From Hyphomicrobiales bacterium (GTDB taxonomy: Bacteria > Pseudomonadota > Alphaproteobacteria > Rhizobiales > Xanthobacteraceae), in the NCBI GenBank assembly GCA_019075925.1, contig JAGXAC010000017.1, positions 1-34,118 of the forward strand: a DNA stretch of 34,118 nucleotides. The letters are read 5' to 3'. The notes beneath the pieces are model-generated. The model was given only the letters and a program-made list of their open reading frames with translations. It did no database searches and was not told where the DNA came from. A program made the translations under genes and the position numbers. Within the stretch, counting starts at the first letter, position 1; each line of letters begins with the position of its first letter. Below are positions 24,679-33,837 of this stretch, piece after piece.

Positions 24679-24742
24679 CACCCTGAGGTAGATGCCGGGC
24701 CCATCCTTCGAGGCTCGCTTCGCTCGCACCTGAAGATGACGG
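24679..24742. repeat. REP-like imperfect palindrome between dapE and truA
   Basis: The stretch contains CACCCTGAGGTA and then CATCCTTCGAGG at 24702-24713, which pairs with CCTGAAGATG at 24729-24738 with two bulges, enclosing GCTCGCTTCGCTCGCA. This is the layout of the short intergenic palindromes common in Bradyrhizobium-like genomes (CATCCTTCGAG...CTCAGGATG), here degraded. I found no second copy in the window. It may also end the two convergent transcripts. Confidence 0.6.
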
Positions 24743-24749
24743 CTTGCCG

Positions 24750-25487
24750 TCAATACTCCACCCGCACGAGATAAAGCCCGTGTGGCGGCGCGACCTGGCC
24801 GCAACGGGTGCGGTCGCGCGCTTCGAGCGCGGCAACGAGGTCGTCGCCGCTCCACTTTCCCTCGCCGACATGGACCAGCGAGCCGACCATGGAGCGCACC
24901 TGATTGTGCAGAAATGAGCGCGCCTCGACGATGAAACCCAATTGGTCGCCATCATGCATCACATCGAGCCGGTCGAGTGTCTTCACCGGCGATTTTGCCT
25001 GACATTCGGTCGAGCGGAAGGTCGTGAAATCATGCTTGCCGATCAGCTTTCGCGCTGCATCGTGCATCGCCCCGGCTTCGAGTGGGCGTGGCACCCGCCA
25101 GACCCGGTTTTGATCGAGTGTCAGGTCGGCACGCCGATTGATGATCCGATAGAGATAGCGCCGCTTGATCGCCGAAAAGCGGGCGTCGAAATCGGCCGCG
25201 ACGATTTCGGCGGTTAGCACGGCGACGGGCTGCGGGCGCAAGTGAAAATTGATGGCGTCGCGCACCTTGTTGACGTCCCAGTCTTTGGCAAGGTCGATGT
25301 GCGCGACCTGTCCGAGCGCATGCACGCCCGCGTCGGTGCGCCCGGCGCCGTGCACCGCGACGCGCTCACCCGCGAAGGCGGCGATGGCGTCGGCGAGGGC
25401 GCCCTGGACCGAGGACCCGTTATCCTGCACCTGCCAGCCGACGAACGGCGTACCGTCATATTCGATGATAAGCTTGTAGCGGGGCAT
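24750..25487 (-). CDS. truA: tRNA pseudouridine(38-40) synthase
   Basis: A 245-residue enzyme that converts uridine to pseudouridine at positions 38-40 in the anticodon arm of tRNAs. It begins [19 protein letters not shown], carries the catalytic D52 in [18 protein letters not shown], and has [12 protein letters not shown] and [20 protein letters not shown]. The start is ATG at 25487; the frame stays open to 25736 but that part overlaps fmt. The start codon shares one base with the fmt stop (TGATG), so translation is likely coupled to fmt. Last gene of def-fmt-truA. Confidence 0.98.
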   Translation of the reverse strand: MPRYKLIIEYDGTPFVGWQVQDNGSSVQGALADAIAAFAGERVAVHGAGRTDAGVHALGQVAHIDLAKDWDVNKVRDAINFHLRPQPVAVLTAEIVAADFDARFSAIKRRYLYRIINRRADLTLDQNRVWRVPRPLEAGAMHDAARKLIGKHDFTTFRSTECQAKSPVKTLDRLDVMHDGDQLGFIVEARSFLHNQVRSMVGSLVHVGEGKWSGDDLVAALEARDRTRCGQVAPPHGLYLVRVEY

Positions 25488-26410
25488 CACTGCAACATGA
25501 CGCCGCGCGCGATCGGGGTGCCGCGCAGGAATTCGGCCGCCGGCATGGGCGCGCGGCCGGCGCGTTGCAATTCGACCAGCCGCACCGCGCCGTCGCCGCA
25601 AGCGATCGTCAGCTTGTCGTCGAGCACTTGGCCGGGCGTGCCGCCGCCGTCGCCTATGGTGGTGCGTAGCACCTTCACCCGTCCGGCGCCGGAAAACTCG
25701 AACCACGCGCCCGGAAACGGCGACAGCCCCCGGCAATGGTCATGGACTTGCTGCCGCGGCCGGTTCCAGTCGATGCGGGTCTCGTTCTTCTCGATCTTGC
25801 GCGCGTAGGTGACGCCCGACTGTGGCTGGGGCGTGAGGTGCAGCGAGCCGCGTTCCAGCGCGCCCAGCGCGACGACCATCAGCCCGGCGCCAAGCCGGGC
25901 GAGCGTATCGTGTAGGTCGCCCGCTGTCGCATCCGGGCCGACCGGTAGGCGTTCGGTCATGGCAATCGGGCCGGTATCGAGGCCTTCCGCCATCTGCATG
26001 ACCATGACCCCGGTTTCGCGATCGCCAGCCATGATGGCGCGCTGGATCGGTGCGGCGCCGCGCCAGCGCGGCAACAGCGAAGCGTGCAGGTTGAAGCAGC
26101 CGAGCGGAAAAGCGTTCAGCACCGCGCCCGGCAGGATCAATCCGTAGGCGACGACCACGGCGGCATCGGCGCCGTGTGCGCGCACCGCCTCGATGGCATG
26201 AGGTTCTTTCAGCGATGTCGGAGTGAAAACCGGAATCTTGAACCGTGCGGCCTCGCGCGCGATCGGGCTGTCGCTCAGCGCCATGCCGCGGCCGGCCGGT
26301 TGCGGTGCGCGGGTATAGACAGCGACAACCTGATGTCCGGAACCGACGATTTCAAGCAGTGTCGGCACGGCAAAGTCCGGCGTGCCCATAAAGACCAGGC
26401 GCAGCGCCAC
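25487..26410 (-). CDS. fmt: Methionyl-tRNA formyltransferase
   Basis: A 307-residue enzyme that formylates initiator Met-tRNA using 10-formyltetrahydrofolate. The catalytic set N107, H109 and D145 sits in [19 protein letters not shown] and [10 protein letters not shown]; the N-terminus reads [13 protein letters not shown]. The C-terminal domain about 210-307 binds tRNA. The start is GTG at 26410, lying directly after the def stop codon with no spacer (TGAGTG); this tight junction favours this start. It is the partner reaction of def: formyl is added here and removed by the deformylase. Confidence 0.98.
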   Translation of the reverse strand: MALRLVFMGTPDFAVPTLLEIVGSGHQVVAVYTRAPQPAGRGMALSDSPIAREAARFKIPVFTPTSLKEPHAIEAVRAHGADAAVVVAYGLILPGAVLNAFPLGCFNLHASLLPRWRGAAPIQRAIMAGDRETGVMVMQMAEGLDTGPIAMTERLPVGPDATAGDLHDTLARLGAGLMVVALGALERGSLHLTPQPQSGVTYARKIEKNETRIDWNRPRQQVHDHCRGLSPFPGAWFEFSGAGRVKVLRTTIGDGGGTPGQVLDDKLTIACGDGAVRLVELQRAGRAPMPAAEFLRGTPIARGVMLQ

Positions 26411-26938
26411 TCACGCCTCCACTTTTTTCGCCGCCGTCTTTGCCGCTTTTGTGAATTTCTTGATGACGCGGTCGCGCTTGAGCTTGGAAATGTGGTCGAT
26501 GAACAGCACGCCGTTGATGTGGTCGATCTCGTGCTGGATGCAGGTCGCAAACAAGCCTTCGGCCGCAATCTCGCGGCTCTTGCCGTCGAGGTCGAGGTAT
26601 TTGATTTTCACCTCGGCCGGCCGCTCGACCTCCTCGTAATACTCCGGAATCGACAGACAGCCTTCCTCGTGCGTCGATTTCTCGTCCGACGCCCAAGTGA
26701 CTTCCGGATTGATGAAGACTTGCCGCTTCTGGGTATCGTCTTTCTTCGACAGATCCATCACCACGACACGTTTGTCGACGCCGACCTGGATGCCGGCAAG
26801 CCCGATGCCGGGCGCGGCATACATGGTCTCGAACATGTCGTCGATCAAAGCCCGAATGCCGGCATCGATCTTCTTCACCGGCTCCGAGACAAGCCGCAGC
26901 CTTTTGTCCGGCAGTTTGATGATCTCGCGTATGGCCAT
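26411..26938 (-). CDS. def: Peptide deformylase
   Basis: A 175-residue metalloenzyme that removes the formyl group from new proteins. All three motifs are present: GIGLAGIQ at 44-51 (Gly at 49 where Ala is usual), EEGCLSIP with metal ligand C94, and QHEIDHING with H136, E137 and H140. The C-terminus is a basic helix ([16 protein letters not shown]). The start is ATG at 26938 ([15 protein letters not shown]), matching the family; further in-frame sequence to 26974 is probably leader. First gene of def-fmt-truA, divergent from rmuC across 139 bases. Confidence 0.98.
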   Translation of the reverse strand: MAIREIIKLPDKRLRLVSEPVKKIDAGIRALIDDMFETMYAAPGIGLAGIQVGVDKRVVVMDLSKKDDTQKRQVFINPEVTWASDEKSTHEEGCLSIPEYYEEVERPAEVKIKYLDLDGKSREIAAEGLFATCIQHEIDHINGVLFIDHISKLKRDRVIKKFTKAAKTAAKKVEA

Positions 26939-27010
26939 GCGCGGCGATGTAAGCGGTGCATAAAGCGCGGTCAATCAGCCTGCCCGGTTGCGTCGGTCCG
27001 GTAAATCGGG

Positions 27011-27039
27011 TTATTGATGTTCACTTTTCGTTCTATAAG
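27011..27039 (+). promoter_or_regulatory. Possible rmuC promoter
   Basis: TATAAG at 27034-27039 is a good -10, preceded at 17 bases by TTATTG at 27011-27016, a weak -35. A start near 27046 would leave a leader of about 32 bases before the rmuC ATG. Confidence 0.4.
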
Positions 27040-27077
27040 CCCGGTTAGCCTGGCCGGCGAATCGCGTACAAGCGACC

Positions 27078-28196
27078 ATGACTGAAAGCTCGCCAATGGT
27101 TGCCCTTTTGGCCGTCCTCGTGGCCGGCGCTGCGCTGGCCGCACTGGCCGTCATGCTGTGGCGCACGCGCAAGCCGGCCAGCGGCGAGGACGGCCTCCTT
27201 ACCGAGTTGCGACGCAGCCAGGGCGAGGCGGCCACCCGTCTCGAGGCGATGATCGGCTTGCTCGCCAAAAACCAATCCCAGCTTGCGCACACCGTCAACG
27301 AACGTCTCGATTCGGTCTCGCATCGGCTCGGCGATTCGCTCGAGCAGACCCGGCAGAAGACGGCCGAGAACATGCAAAAGCTGCACGAACGGCTCGCGGT
27401 TATCGACAGCGCGCAAAAGAACATCACCGCGCTTGCCACCCAGGTGACCTGGCTGCAGGGCGTCCTCGCCAACAAGCAGGAGCGCGGCGCTTTCGGTCAG
27501 GGCCGCATGGAATTGATCGTGAGCGACGGCCTGCCGAAGGGCTGTTACGAATTCCAGTACACGCTGTCGAACAAAACGCGGCCGGATTGCGCGCTCTTTC
27601 TGCCCGGCCAGCGGCCGCTGGTTGTCGATGCGAAGTTTCCGCTGGAGGGGGTTACCGCTTTTAAGGACGCCAAGAGCGACGACGAGCGGCGGCAGGCCGC
27701 CGCGCGCGTTCGCCAGGACGTAACCAGGCACGTCAGCGACATCGCGCAGAAATATCTCATTCCCGGCGAGACGCAGGACATCGCGCTGATGTTCGTGCCT
27801 TCGGAATCGCTCTATGCCGACTTGCACGACGGATTCGACGATCTCGTGCAGAAGGCGTTCCGCGCCAAGGTGGTGATTGTATCGCCGTCGCTGCTGATGG
27901 TCGCCGTTCATTTGATCCAGCAGATGCGCAAAGAAGAACGCATGCGCGAGGCCGCCGGTCAAATCCAGGCCGAGGTCGGCCGCCTGATCGACGATGTCGT
28001 GCGCATGCACGAGCGCGTCCTGAAATTGCAACAGCACTACACTCAGGTCGGTGAGGACGTCCGCCAGATCGTGATCTCGGCCGAAAAGGTGGAGAAGCGC
28101 GGCGCCCGAATCACCGATGTCGAGTTTATCGACGACGGCCCGCAGCCCGAGGTCGCTGCCGCCCCGCTGCTGCGCAAGCTGGAAGCGGGCGAATGA
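27078..28196 (+). CDS. rmuC: DNA recombination protein RmuC homologue
   Basis: A 372-residue protein of the RmuC family, which limits inversions and other recombination at short inverted repeats and has a nuclease-like fold. It starts with a membrane helix (VALLAVLVAGAALAALAVML, about 8-27), then a coiled coil (about 40-115) and the RmuC core with GRMELIVSDGLPKG, LPGQRPLVVDAKFPLEG (the acidic/Lys nuclease-like motif), ALMFVPSESLYADL and a C-terminal VVIVSPSLLMVAVHLI segment. The membrane helix suggests anchoring at the inner membrane. Length is shorter than the E. coli protein but usual in this order. Confidence 0.95.
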   Translation: MTESSPMVALLAVLVAGAALAALAVMLWRTRKPASGEDGLLTELRRSQGEAATRLEAMIGLLAKNQSQLAHTVNERLDSVSHRLGDSLEQTRQKTAENMQKLHERLAVIDSAQKNITALATQVTWLQGVLANKQERGAFGQGRMELIVSDGLPKGCYEFQYTLSNKTRPDCALFLPGQRPLVVDAKFPLEGVTAFKDAKSDDERRQAAARVRQDVTRHVSDIAQKYLIPGETQDIALMFVPSESLYADLHDGFDDLVQKAFRAKVVIVSPSLLMVAVHLIQQMRKEERMREAAGQIQAEVGRLIDDVVRMHERVLKLQQHYTQVGEDVRQIVISAEKVEKRGARITDVEFIDDGPQPEVAAAPLLRKLEAGE

Positions 28197-28235
28197 CTTG
28201 ATTGGCCTCTCCGGCCGGGGGAGGGTGCCCGTCGC

Positions 28236-29582
28236 ATGACTGGGATAGCCGACAAAGCCCCGCGCGCCTCTTTCACCCAGACGCTCGCCGTTTATTTGCA
28301 ACGGCGCGTGCTGGTGGTGATGTTTCTCGGTTTTTCCTCCGGTTTGCCGCTGGCGCTGTCGGGCTCGACGCTCTTGGTGTGGATGCGCGAGGCCGGCGTC
28401 AATCTGGGCACCATCGGTCTGTTTGCCCTGGTCGGGACGCCTTACACCGTCAAGTTCCTGTGGGCGCCGCTGATCGACGCGCTCGACGTTCCGGTTTTCT
28501 CGCGCTTGCTCGGTCGCAGGCGCGGCTGGCTGCTGCTGGCGCAACTTCTGCTGATCGCGGCGATCGTCTTTCTCGGCGCCTGCGATCCGTCGGTCTCGCC
28601 GCTTCTGGTTGCCACAGGCGCGCTGCTCGTCGCCACCGCCTCGGCGACACAGGACATCGTCGTCGACGCGTTTCGCGTCGAAAGCCTGGATGAGAGCGAG
28701 CAGGCGGCCGGTATGGCATCATACGTTGCCGCCTACCGTGTCGGCATGCTGGCTTCGACCGCCGGCGCGCTGTTTCTGGTCAGCGGCCTGCAAGGTCTCG
28801 GTCTGCCGTATCACCGTGCCTGGACCGTCGGCTACGCCTTGATGGCGGCGCTGGTGCTGATCGGCGTCGGCACCACGTTGTTCGCTGCCGAGCCGCAGAA
28901 GTCGCGTGCCGCGAATGCGGCGCATGCCGGCGAGAACACGCTGCAGCGGGTCGTTGATGCTGCGATCGGCGCGTTCTCCGAATTTTTGTCGCGCGATCTT
29001 GCCTTCGCCGCGCTCGCTTTTGTCGTCCTGTTCAAGTTCACCGACGCATTGTCGGGCGCGATGACGGCGCCGTTCGTGATCGATCTCGGCTTTTCGCGCA
29101 ACGAATATGCCGCGATCATCAAGGGGGCCGGGCTTGCGGCAACGCTGATCGGCGGATTTGCCGGCGGTTTTGTCGCCCGCGGATTTTCGTTGCCGACAAG
29201 CCTTTGGCTCGGCGGCCTGCTGCAGGCGCTATCGAATCTTGCGTTTTCCTGGCAGGCGGTGCTCGGGCACGATGCCGCGTGGCTTACCTTCGCCATCGTT
29301 GCCGAGAACTTCACCAGCGCGATCGGCACCGTCATTTTTGTCGCCTACCTTTCGGCTCTGTGTCGCAATCCGCTGCACACTGCGACACAATATGCGCTGC
29401 TCACGGCGCTCGCGGCGGTCGGGCGCACGTATTTGTCGTCGGGCGCAGGCTTTCTTGCCGCCGGTACCGGCTGGGTTTGGTTTTTCGCGATTTGTGCGCT
29501 GGCCGGGCTGCCGTCGCTCGGCCTGCTGGCATGGCTGCAATGGCGCCGCCATTTCGACGGACTGACGCCGGGCCAGAAATAG
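28236..29582 (+). CDS. AmpG-like MFS permease, probable muropeptide importer
   Basis: A 448-residue major-facilitator protein with about 12 helices. The AmpG signature is clear at the start: FLGFSSGLPLALSGSTLLVW, then TIGLFALVGTPYTVKFLWAP and the helix-4 motif TASATQDIVVDAFRVE. AmpG carries anhydro-muropeptides released from the wall back into the cytoplasm for recycling and, where ampC exists, for beta-lactamase induction. No ampR, ampD or beta-lactamase gene is in the window, so the symbol is withheld. ATG at 28236 follows rmuC by 39 bases, and the bifunctional PBP comes next. Confidence 0.88.
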   Translation: MTGIADKAPRASFTQTLAVYLQRRVLVVMFLGFSSGLPLALSGSTLLVWMREAGVNLGTIGLFALVGTPYTVKFLWAPLIDALDVPVFSRLLGRRRGWLLLAQLLLIAAIVFLGACDPSVSPLLVATGALLVATASATQDIVVDAFRVESLDESEQAAGMASYVAAYRVGMLASTAGALFLVSGLQGLGLPYHRAWTVGYALMAALVLIGVGTTLFAAEPQKSRAANAAHAGENTLQRVVDAAIGAFSEFLSRDLAFAALAFVVLFKFTDALSGAMTAPFVIDLGFSRNEYAAIIKGAGLAATLIGGFAGGFVARGFSLPTSLWLGGLLQALSNLAFSWQAVLGHDAAWLTFAIVAENFTSAIGTVIFVAYLSALCRNPLHTATQYALLTALAAVGRTYLSSGAGFLAAGTGWVWFFAICALAGLPSLGLLAWLQWRRHFDGLTPGQK

Positions 29583-29675
29583 CTCTCTGTGCGACATCCG
29601 CGCCCTCGGCTTTTACGCTTTCCGCTCAACGAGATATCGCGCATCCCGCGCCTGGCGCAAAAGGCTCGTAAAAAA

Positions 29676-29691
29676 GTCCTTTTGTAAGGAT
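29676..29691 (+). promoter_or_regulatory. Hairpin that could cover the PBP gene's ribosome site
   Basis: TCCTT at 29677-29681 pairs with AAGGA at 29686-29690 around the loop TTGT, extended by a G-T pair at the base. AAGGA is the Shine-Dalgarno sequence for the ATG at 29695, so folding would hide it. The stem is short, five to six pairs, and may be weak in the cell. Confidence 0.35.
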
Positions 29692-29694
29692 CGG

Positions 29695-32600
29695 ATGGCT
29701 ATAGTCGACGTTGCGTCCTGTAGCGTCCCTCAAGCTCGGTTTCTTTGCGTTTCCACCATGGACCTGATTCTGGTCAAAATCTTCGCGACGGCTCTTGCAC
29801 TGAGCGAAGTGCTGACCCAGCCGCAGGCGGTAAAGACCCATTTCGACGCCGCGCAGGATCAGGCCGAAGTCGTGCAGATTTTGCGCAACGGCTGCGCGCA
29901 TATGCGCCAGGCCTTCGACATCGAGTCGATCAATCTCGATAGCCTGATCGCCACCGCGCTCGACGACCCGAAGGCGGTTGGCGCCGACATCAAGGTCTTT
30001 CACGGCATCAATTTTGCCGATCTGAACATCGCGTATCACCGGTTCTGCAAGAACGAAACCGTCGATAAGCCGGCGGTTGACCTCGGGCAGGTGATCGAAT
30101 TCTTCAACAATGCGGCAGCCGATCTGCCCGATCAGACACGCCTGAAAGGCCGGAAACTGCCAAGCATGAGCGTGGTACTCGACGGCTCGGGAGCAAAATT
30201 TGCCGACATGTTCGAGCCCGGCAACCGCCGGGTCTGGGTGCCGCTCGCCGATATTCCCGACTACGTACAAAAGGCGTTCGTCGCCGCCGAAGACCGCAGG
30301 TTCTTTCAACATCACGGCGTCGACGAACGCGGCATCATCCGCGCTTTCATCGGCAACCTCGCCGAACCCGGCCGGCCGCAAGGCGGCTCCACCATCACGC
30401 AGCAAGTGGTGAAAAATCTGCTGGTCGGCGAGGACGTGACTTACGAACGCAAGATCCGCGAAATGATCGTGGCATCGCGGCTCGAAAGCACGTTGAGCAA
30501 GCAGGAGATTCTCGAACTCTATCTCAACTCGGCCTATCTCGGCCGCGGCTCGTGGGGCGTGGAGATGGCCGCCCGCAGCTACTTCGGCAAATCGGCGAAG
30601 GACCTGACGATCGCCGAAGGCGCCATGCTTGCCGGGCTGCTCAAGGGACCGAGCTATTTCAATCCCGACCGCCATCCCGATCGCGCCAAGCAGAGACTCG
30701 CTTACGTGCTCGGCCGCATGCAGGAGGACGGCGTCATCAGCGAGGCGCAGAAGAACGCCGCGCTTGCCGCGCCGCCGAGGCTCGTCGCCTTCGAACGGCC
30801 GCATCGTGACTCCGGCTTTTATTTTACCGATTATCTGGCCCGCGAAGCCAAGGCGGACGGCATCGATAGCCTGACCGCCGCGCCTTATACGGTGCACTCC
30901 ACCATCAACGCGGGCCTGCAGCGCGAAACCGAGGCGGCGTTGCAAGAAGGCTTGGCGCGTTACGAGATCGGCGCGGGCCGCATGGTCTTTCGCGGCGCCG
31001 AGGCGAATATCGCCGACGCGGTGCAGAAGATCGCAACCGGCAAACCCTCCAATGCTGCGTCGGCCGCAGCGGCCAATCCATCGGCGGCCATGCCGGCCTG
31101 GCAGCAGGCGCTGATGGCGACACATCTGCCGCTCTACGACGTGCATTGGCAAACGGCCGTGGTTCTGGACAAGGGCGGCAAGCGCGGCGATGGCATGGTC
31201 CACGTCGGCCTCGCCGACGGACGAATCCTGCCGCTCAACGCATGGACCGCGCAGAACAGGCGCAATCTCTCCATGTATGACGTGATTTACGTGCGTGTGG
31301 TGGAGGGCAGGGGCGACGGCAGAGCGGCGGCGAAAGGCCGAGCCGCCCCGGTCGGTGCGGCGTCGGCCCAGTTGCGCGTGCGCCCGACGGTGCAGGGCGC
31401 TGCACTGGTTCTTGAGAACAAGACCGGGCGCATCCTTGCCATGGCTGGTGGTTTTTCCTATCCGCTCAGTCAGCTCAACCGGGTTTCGCAAACACAGCGT
31501 CAGCCGGGCTCGGCAATCAAGCCGCTGACCTATCTGACGGCGCTGCAATCCGGTTTGCAGCCGAATACCTTGGTGCTCGACGAACCGATCACATTGCCGC
31601 CGATCGGCAAAAGCGTCAGTGACAGCCGCAGTATTGTCGGCCCCGACATCGGCTTGGTGCGTGAGCAGGACTATTGGACGCCGCGCAATGACGGCAATTA
31701 CGCCGGCGGCGTATTCACGCTGCGGCGCGGCCTGGAAAATTCGGTCAACATCGTCACCGCGCGCCTTCTAGACGGCGGCATCGACGCCGACCCGGCGAAA
31801 AGTCTCGACAGCGTCTGTGCCACCGCAGTCGCGGCAAAAATCTATAAGGATTGTGTCCGCTATTATCCATTCGTGCTCGGCGCGCAGCCGGTGCGGATGA
31901 TCGACCTTGCCGCTTTTTATGCGGCGGTCGCCAATGAAGGCGCGCTGCCGCACCCGCACGCGGTCGAGTCGATCGAGAGCAACGGCCACACGGTCTATCA
32001 GTATCCCGACACGCCGCTGCCGTTCATCGGCGCGGCGGACCGCGCCTCGTTCTATCAACTCAAGACCATCTTGCAGGGCGTGGTGGCGCGCGGCACCGCG
32101 CGCGCGATCGGCGCGTTGTCGCCTTACGTCGCCGGCAAAACCGGCACCACTGAGGATTCAGTCGACGGCTGGTTCGTCGGCTTTACCAACGACATCACCG
32201 TGGCGGTCTGGGTCGGGTATGACAACGGCGACGGCAAGCGGCGTTCGCTCGGTCCAAGCGCGACCGGGGCGCGGGTCGCATTGCCGATCTTCGAACCGAT
32301 CATGCGCGCGATCTGGAGCGAGGGTATTGCGCCGAAAGCTCTGCTCAGCGGTCCCTCGAGAGAGGCGCAACGCAACCTGATCGATCTTCCGATCGACTAT
32401 ATGACCGGCGACCGCGTCGCGGCCGGCGGCTTCATGGAGCATTTCCGCCGTTCCGCCGGCGGCCAGTTTGCCGATACGCAGTACCGGCTTCTATCCCAGG
32501 AAGACGCTTCCGCCTGGGGCGGCGGCACTGAAGGTTATTGGCCCGGACAGGGCGACGACGATCGATATGTCACCGGTCGCTCGTATTATCCTGCGCAAGG

Positions 32601-32739
32601 CTGGCAGCCGCCCCCGCCGCAGCCGAACCCGCTCGAGCCGCTGCGTCAGCTATTCTCGCCGTTATTCGGGAATTCCGGCGATCCGACTGTTCACGCGCGG
32701 CGCGATCCGGACTATTTCTGGGGCGGCCGCGCCAACTAA
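29695..32739 (+). CDS. Bifunctional class A penicillin-binding protein (transglycosylase/transpeptidase) with long N-terminal extension
   Basis: A 1014-residue inner-membrane enzyme that polymerises glycan strands and crosslinks peptides. A hydrophobic segment lies at about 23-40. Residues about 45-180 are an extra region I do not recognise. The GT51 domain follows with catalytic E199 in AAEDRRFFQHHGVD and GGSTITQQVVKNLL at 230-243. After an Ala-rich insert (about 440-470) comes the transpeptidase: S606 in PGSAIK, SVN at 683-685 and KTG at 815-817. The tail is Pro-rich (QPPPPQPNPLEP). All catalytic motifs are intact. ATG at 29695 has AAGGA four bases upstream; ATG at 29758 is an alternative that begins just before the hydrophobic segment. 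Closest to PBP1A/PBP1C-like proteins, subclass unsure. Confidence 0.95.
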   Translation: MAIVDVASCSVPQARFLCVSTMDLILVKIFATALALSEVLTQPQAVKTHFDAAQDQAEVVQILRNGCAHMRQAFDIESINLDSLIATALDDPKAVGADIKVFHGINFADLNIAYHRFCKNETVDKPAVDLGQVIEFFNNAAADLPDQTRLKGRKLPSMSVVLDGSGAKFADMFEPGNRRVWVPLADIPDYVQKAFVAAEDRRFFQHHGVDERGIIRAFIGNLAEPGRPQGGSTITQQVVKNLLVGEDVTYERKIREMIVASRLESTLSKQEILELYLNSAYLGRGSWGVEMAARSYFGKSAKDLTIAEGAMLAGLLKGPSYFNPDRHPDRAKQRLAYVLGRMQEDGVISEAQKNAALAAPPRLVAFERPHRDSGFYFTDYLAREAKADGIDSLTAAPYTVHSTINAGLQRETEAALQEGLARYEIGAGRMVFRGAEANIADAVQKIATGKPSNAASAAAANPSAAMPAWQQALMATHLPLYDVHWQTAVVLDKGGKRGDGMVHVGLADGRILPLNAWTAQNRRNLSMYDVIYVRVVEGRGDGRAAAKGRAAPVGAASAQLRVRPTVQGAALVLENKTGRILAMAGGFSYPLSQLNRVSQTQRQPGSAIKPLTYLTALQSGLQPNTLVLDEPITLPPIGKSVSDSRSIVGPDIGLVREQDYWTPRNDGNYAGGVFTLRRGLENSVNIVTARLLDGGIDADPAKSLDSVCATAVAAKIYKDCVRYYPFVLGAQPVRMIDLAAFYAAVANEGALPHPHAVESIESNGHTVYQYPDTPLPFIGAADRASFYQLKTILQGVVARGTARAIGALSPYVAGKTGTTEDSVDGWFVGFTNDITVAVWVGYDNGDGKRRSLGPSATGARVALPIFEPIMRAIWSEGIAPKALLSGPSREAQRNLIDLPIDYMTGDRVAAGGFMEHFRRSAGGQFADTQYRLLSQEDASAWGGGTEGYWPGQGDDDRYVTGRSYYPAQGWQPPPPQPNPLEPLRQLFSPLFGNSGDPTVHARRDPDYFWGGRAN

Positions 32740-32762
32740 ACCAGCGACCCAAAGAGAACGAC

Positions 32763-33806
32763 ATGTGGCTTCGGCACGCGATAGCGGTTGTCGGCCTGCT
32801 TGGATCGTTGTCCGTGGCTTGTGCGGACGACTTTCACATCGTGAACGCGACTTCGCCGAAGGATTGGGATCCGGGGCAGCTTAAGCCCGGTATGATCGTG
32901 TTCAGCGATGCGAAGAACGGCGCGGCGGCCGATGCCGATAGTCTGGTGGCGTTTGCCGATTGGGCCCGCGCACACCCGGCGCAGAAGAAATTTCTGGCGC
33001 TGTTTCCCGACTATGCCGAGCCGACTGTGACCAAGATGGCGGCCGGCAGCGCCGCCCCGGCGCCGGCCGTGGAAAAGCTCACCATGTACGTGGCGCAGGC
33101 CCGCTTTCTTCTCGACCGGGCGCCGGGCGCGCTCGACTTGGCGCACTATGTGAGCCTGCCGTTTCTCGAGAAAGTCGATCCGGCCATTCATCACAAAGAG
33201 ATCGCGGCCGCCGACGTCAATCCGTTGACCGACGTTCAGGGTATCGGTAATCGGAATCCGCAGCGAAAATGGTGCACCGGCCGGGCTGCATTGGTTTGCA
33301 CGCAGTCCAGCTATCGGCTCGAGGGGAAAATTCCGATCGGTATCATGCTGGTGAACAAGCTCCGCGATAGCGCCAGGAAGGCTTCCGACCATATCGATTT
33401 CGAGAGTGAGTTTTCGCTGCTTGCCCCGGCCGATCTCGATCAGGCCGGCTTGAAAGAATTGACCGGACTCGACGCGCCGGTCGCCGGGGCGCTCGCGCAA
33501 AACATTTTCTACGTCAATCAGATCATGAAGTTCGGCAAGTTCTTTGCCGTATTCCAGGCTGATCCGGCCGATGCCGCGAAAACCGTCGTCACCGCATACA
33601 TGGCGCTGGCGATCGAGGAGAGCGTTCTCGACAAAAAAAAGGAATATGAAAAAGTGCCGGTGCTGCGCAACCTGGTGCCTGAACAGGTGCTGATGGGCAA
33701 GTCGTCGTTCAATTCGGGCAACTCTATCAGCGCCGGTCTGCCCAAATACGCGCGTAACGAAATTGCCACTGTCGCCGGACTTCTGGCGCGCGGCTCCAGC
33801 CAATAG
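32763..33806 (+). CDS. Secreted protein of unknown function downstream of the PBP gene
   Basis: A 347-residue protein with a clear signal peptide ([21 protein letters not shown], cleavage before about residue 22). I do not recognise the mature part. It has an aspartate-rich start ([15 protein letters not shown]), a long helical middle and a C-terminal third rich in helices ([20 protein letters not shown]). It holds two cysteines close together ([14 protein letters not shown]), possibly a disulfide. The start is ATG at 32763 with AAAGAGA upstream, 23 bases after the PBP stop, so the two are probably co-transcribed and the protein may act in the periplasm with the PBP; this link is inference. 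Confidence 0.8.
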   Translation: MWLRHAIAVVGLLGSLSVACADDFHIVNATSPKDWDPGQLKPGMIVFSDAKNGAAADADSLVAFADWARAHPAQKKFLALFPDYAEPTVTKMAAGSAAPAPAVEKLTMYVAQARFLLDRAPGALDLAHYVSLPFLEKVDPAIHHKEIAAADVNPLTDVQGIGNRNPQRKWCTGRAALVCTQSSYRLEGKIPIGIMLVNKLRDSARKASDHIDFESEFSLLAPADLDQAGLKELTGLDAPVAGALAQNIFYVNQIMKFGKFFAVFQADPADAAKTVVTAYMALAIEESVLDKKKEYEKVPVLRNLVPEQVLMGKSSFNSGNSISAGLPKYARNEIATVAGLLARGSSQ

Positions 33807-33837
33807 CCGGACGAAGCAGTTGGATTACAATCGCCGC

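Noticed and set aside
27045-28544. 499-residue open frame antisense to rmuC
   Set aside because: Spans rmuC and the start of the AmpG-like gene, with shadow-like composition.
29626-31548. 640-residue open frame antisense to the PBP gene
   Set aside because: Long only because codon bias in high-GC DNA removes antisense stops; no recognisable domain.
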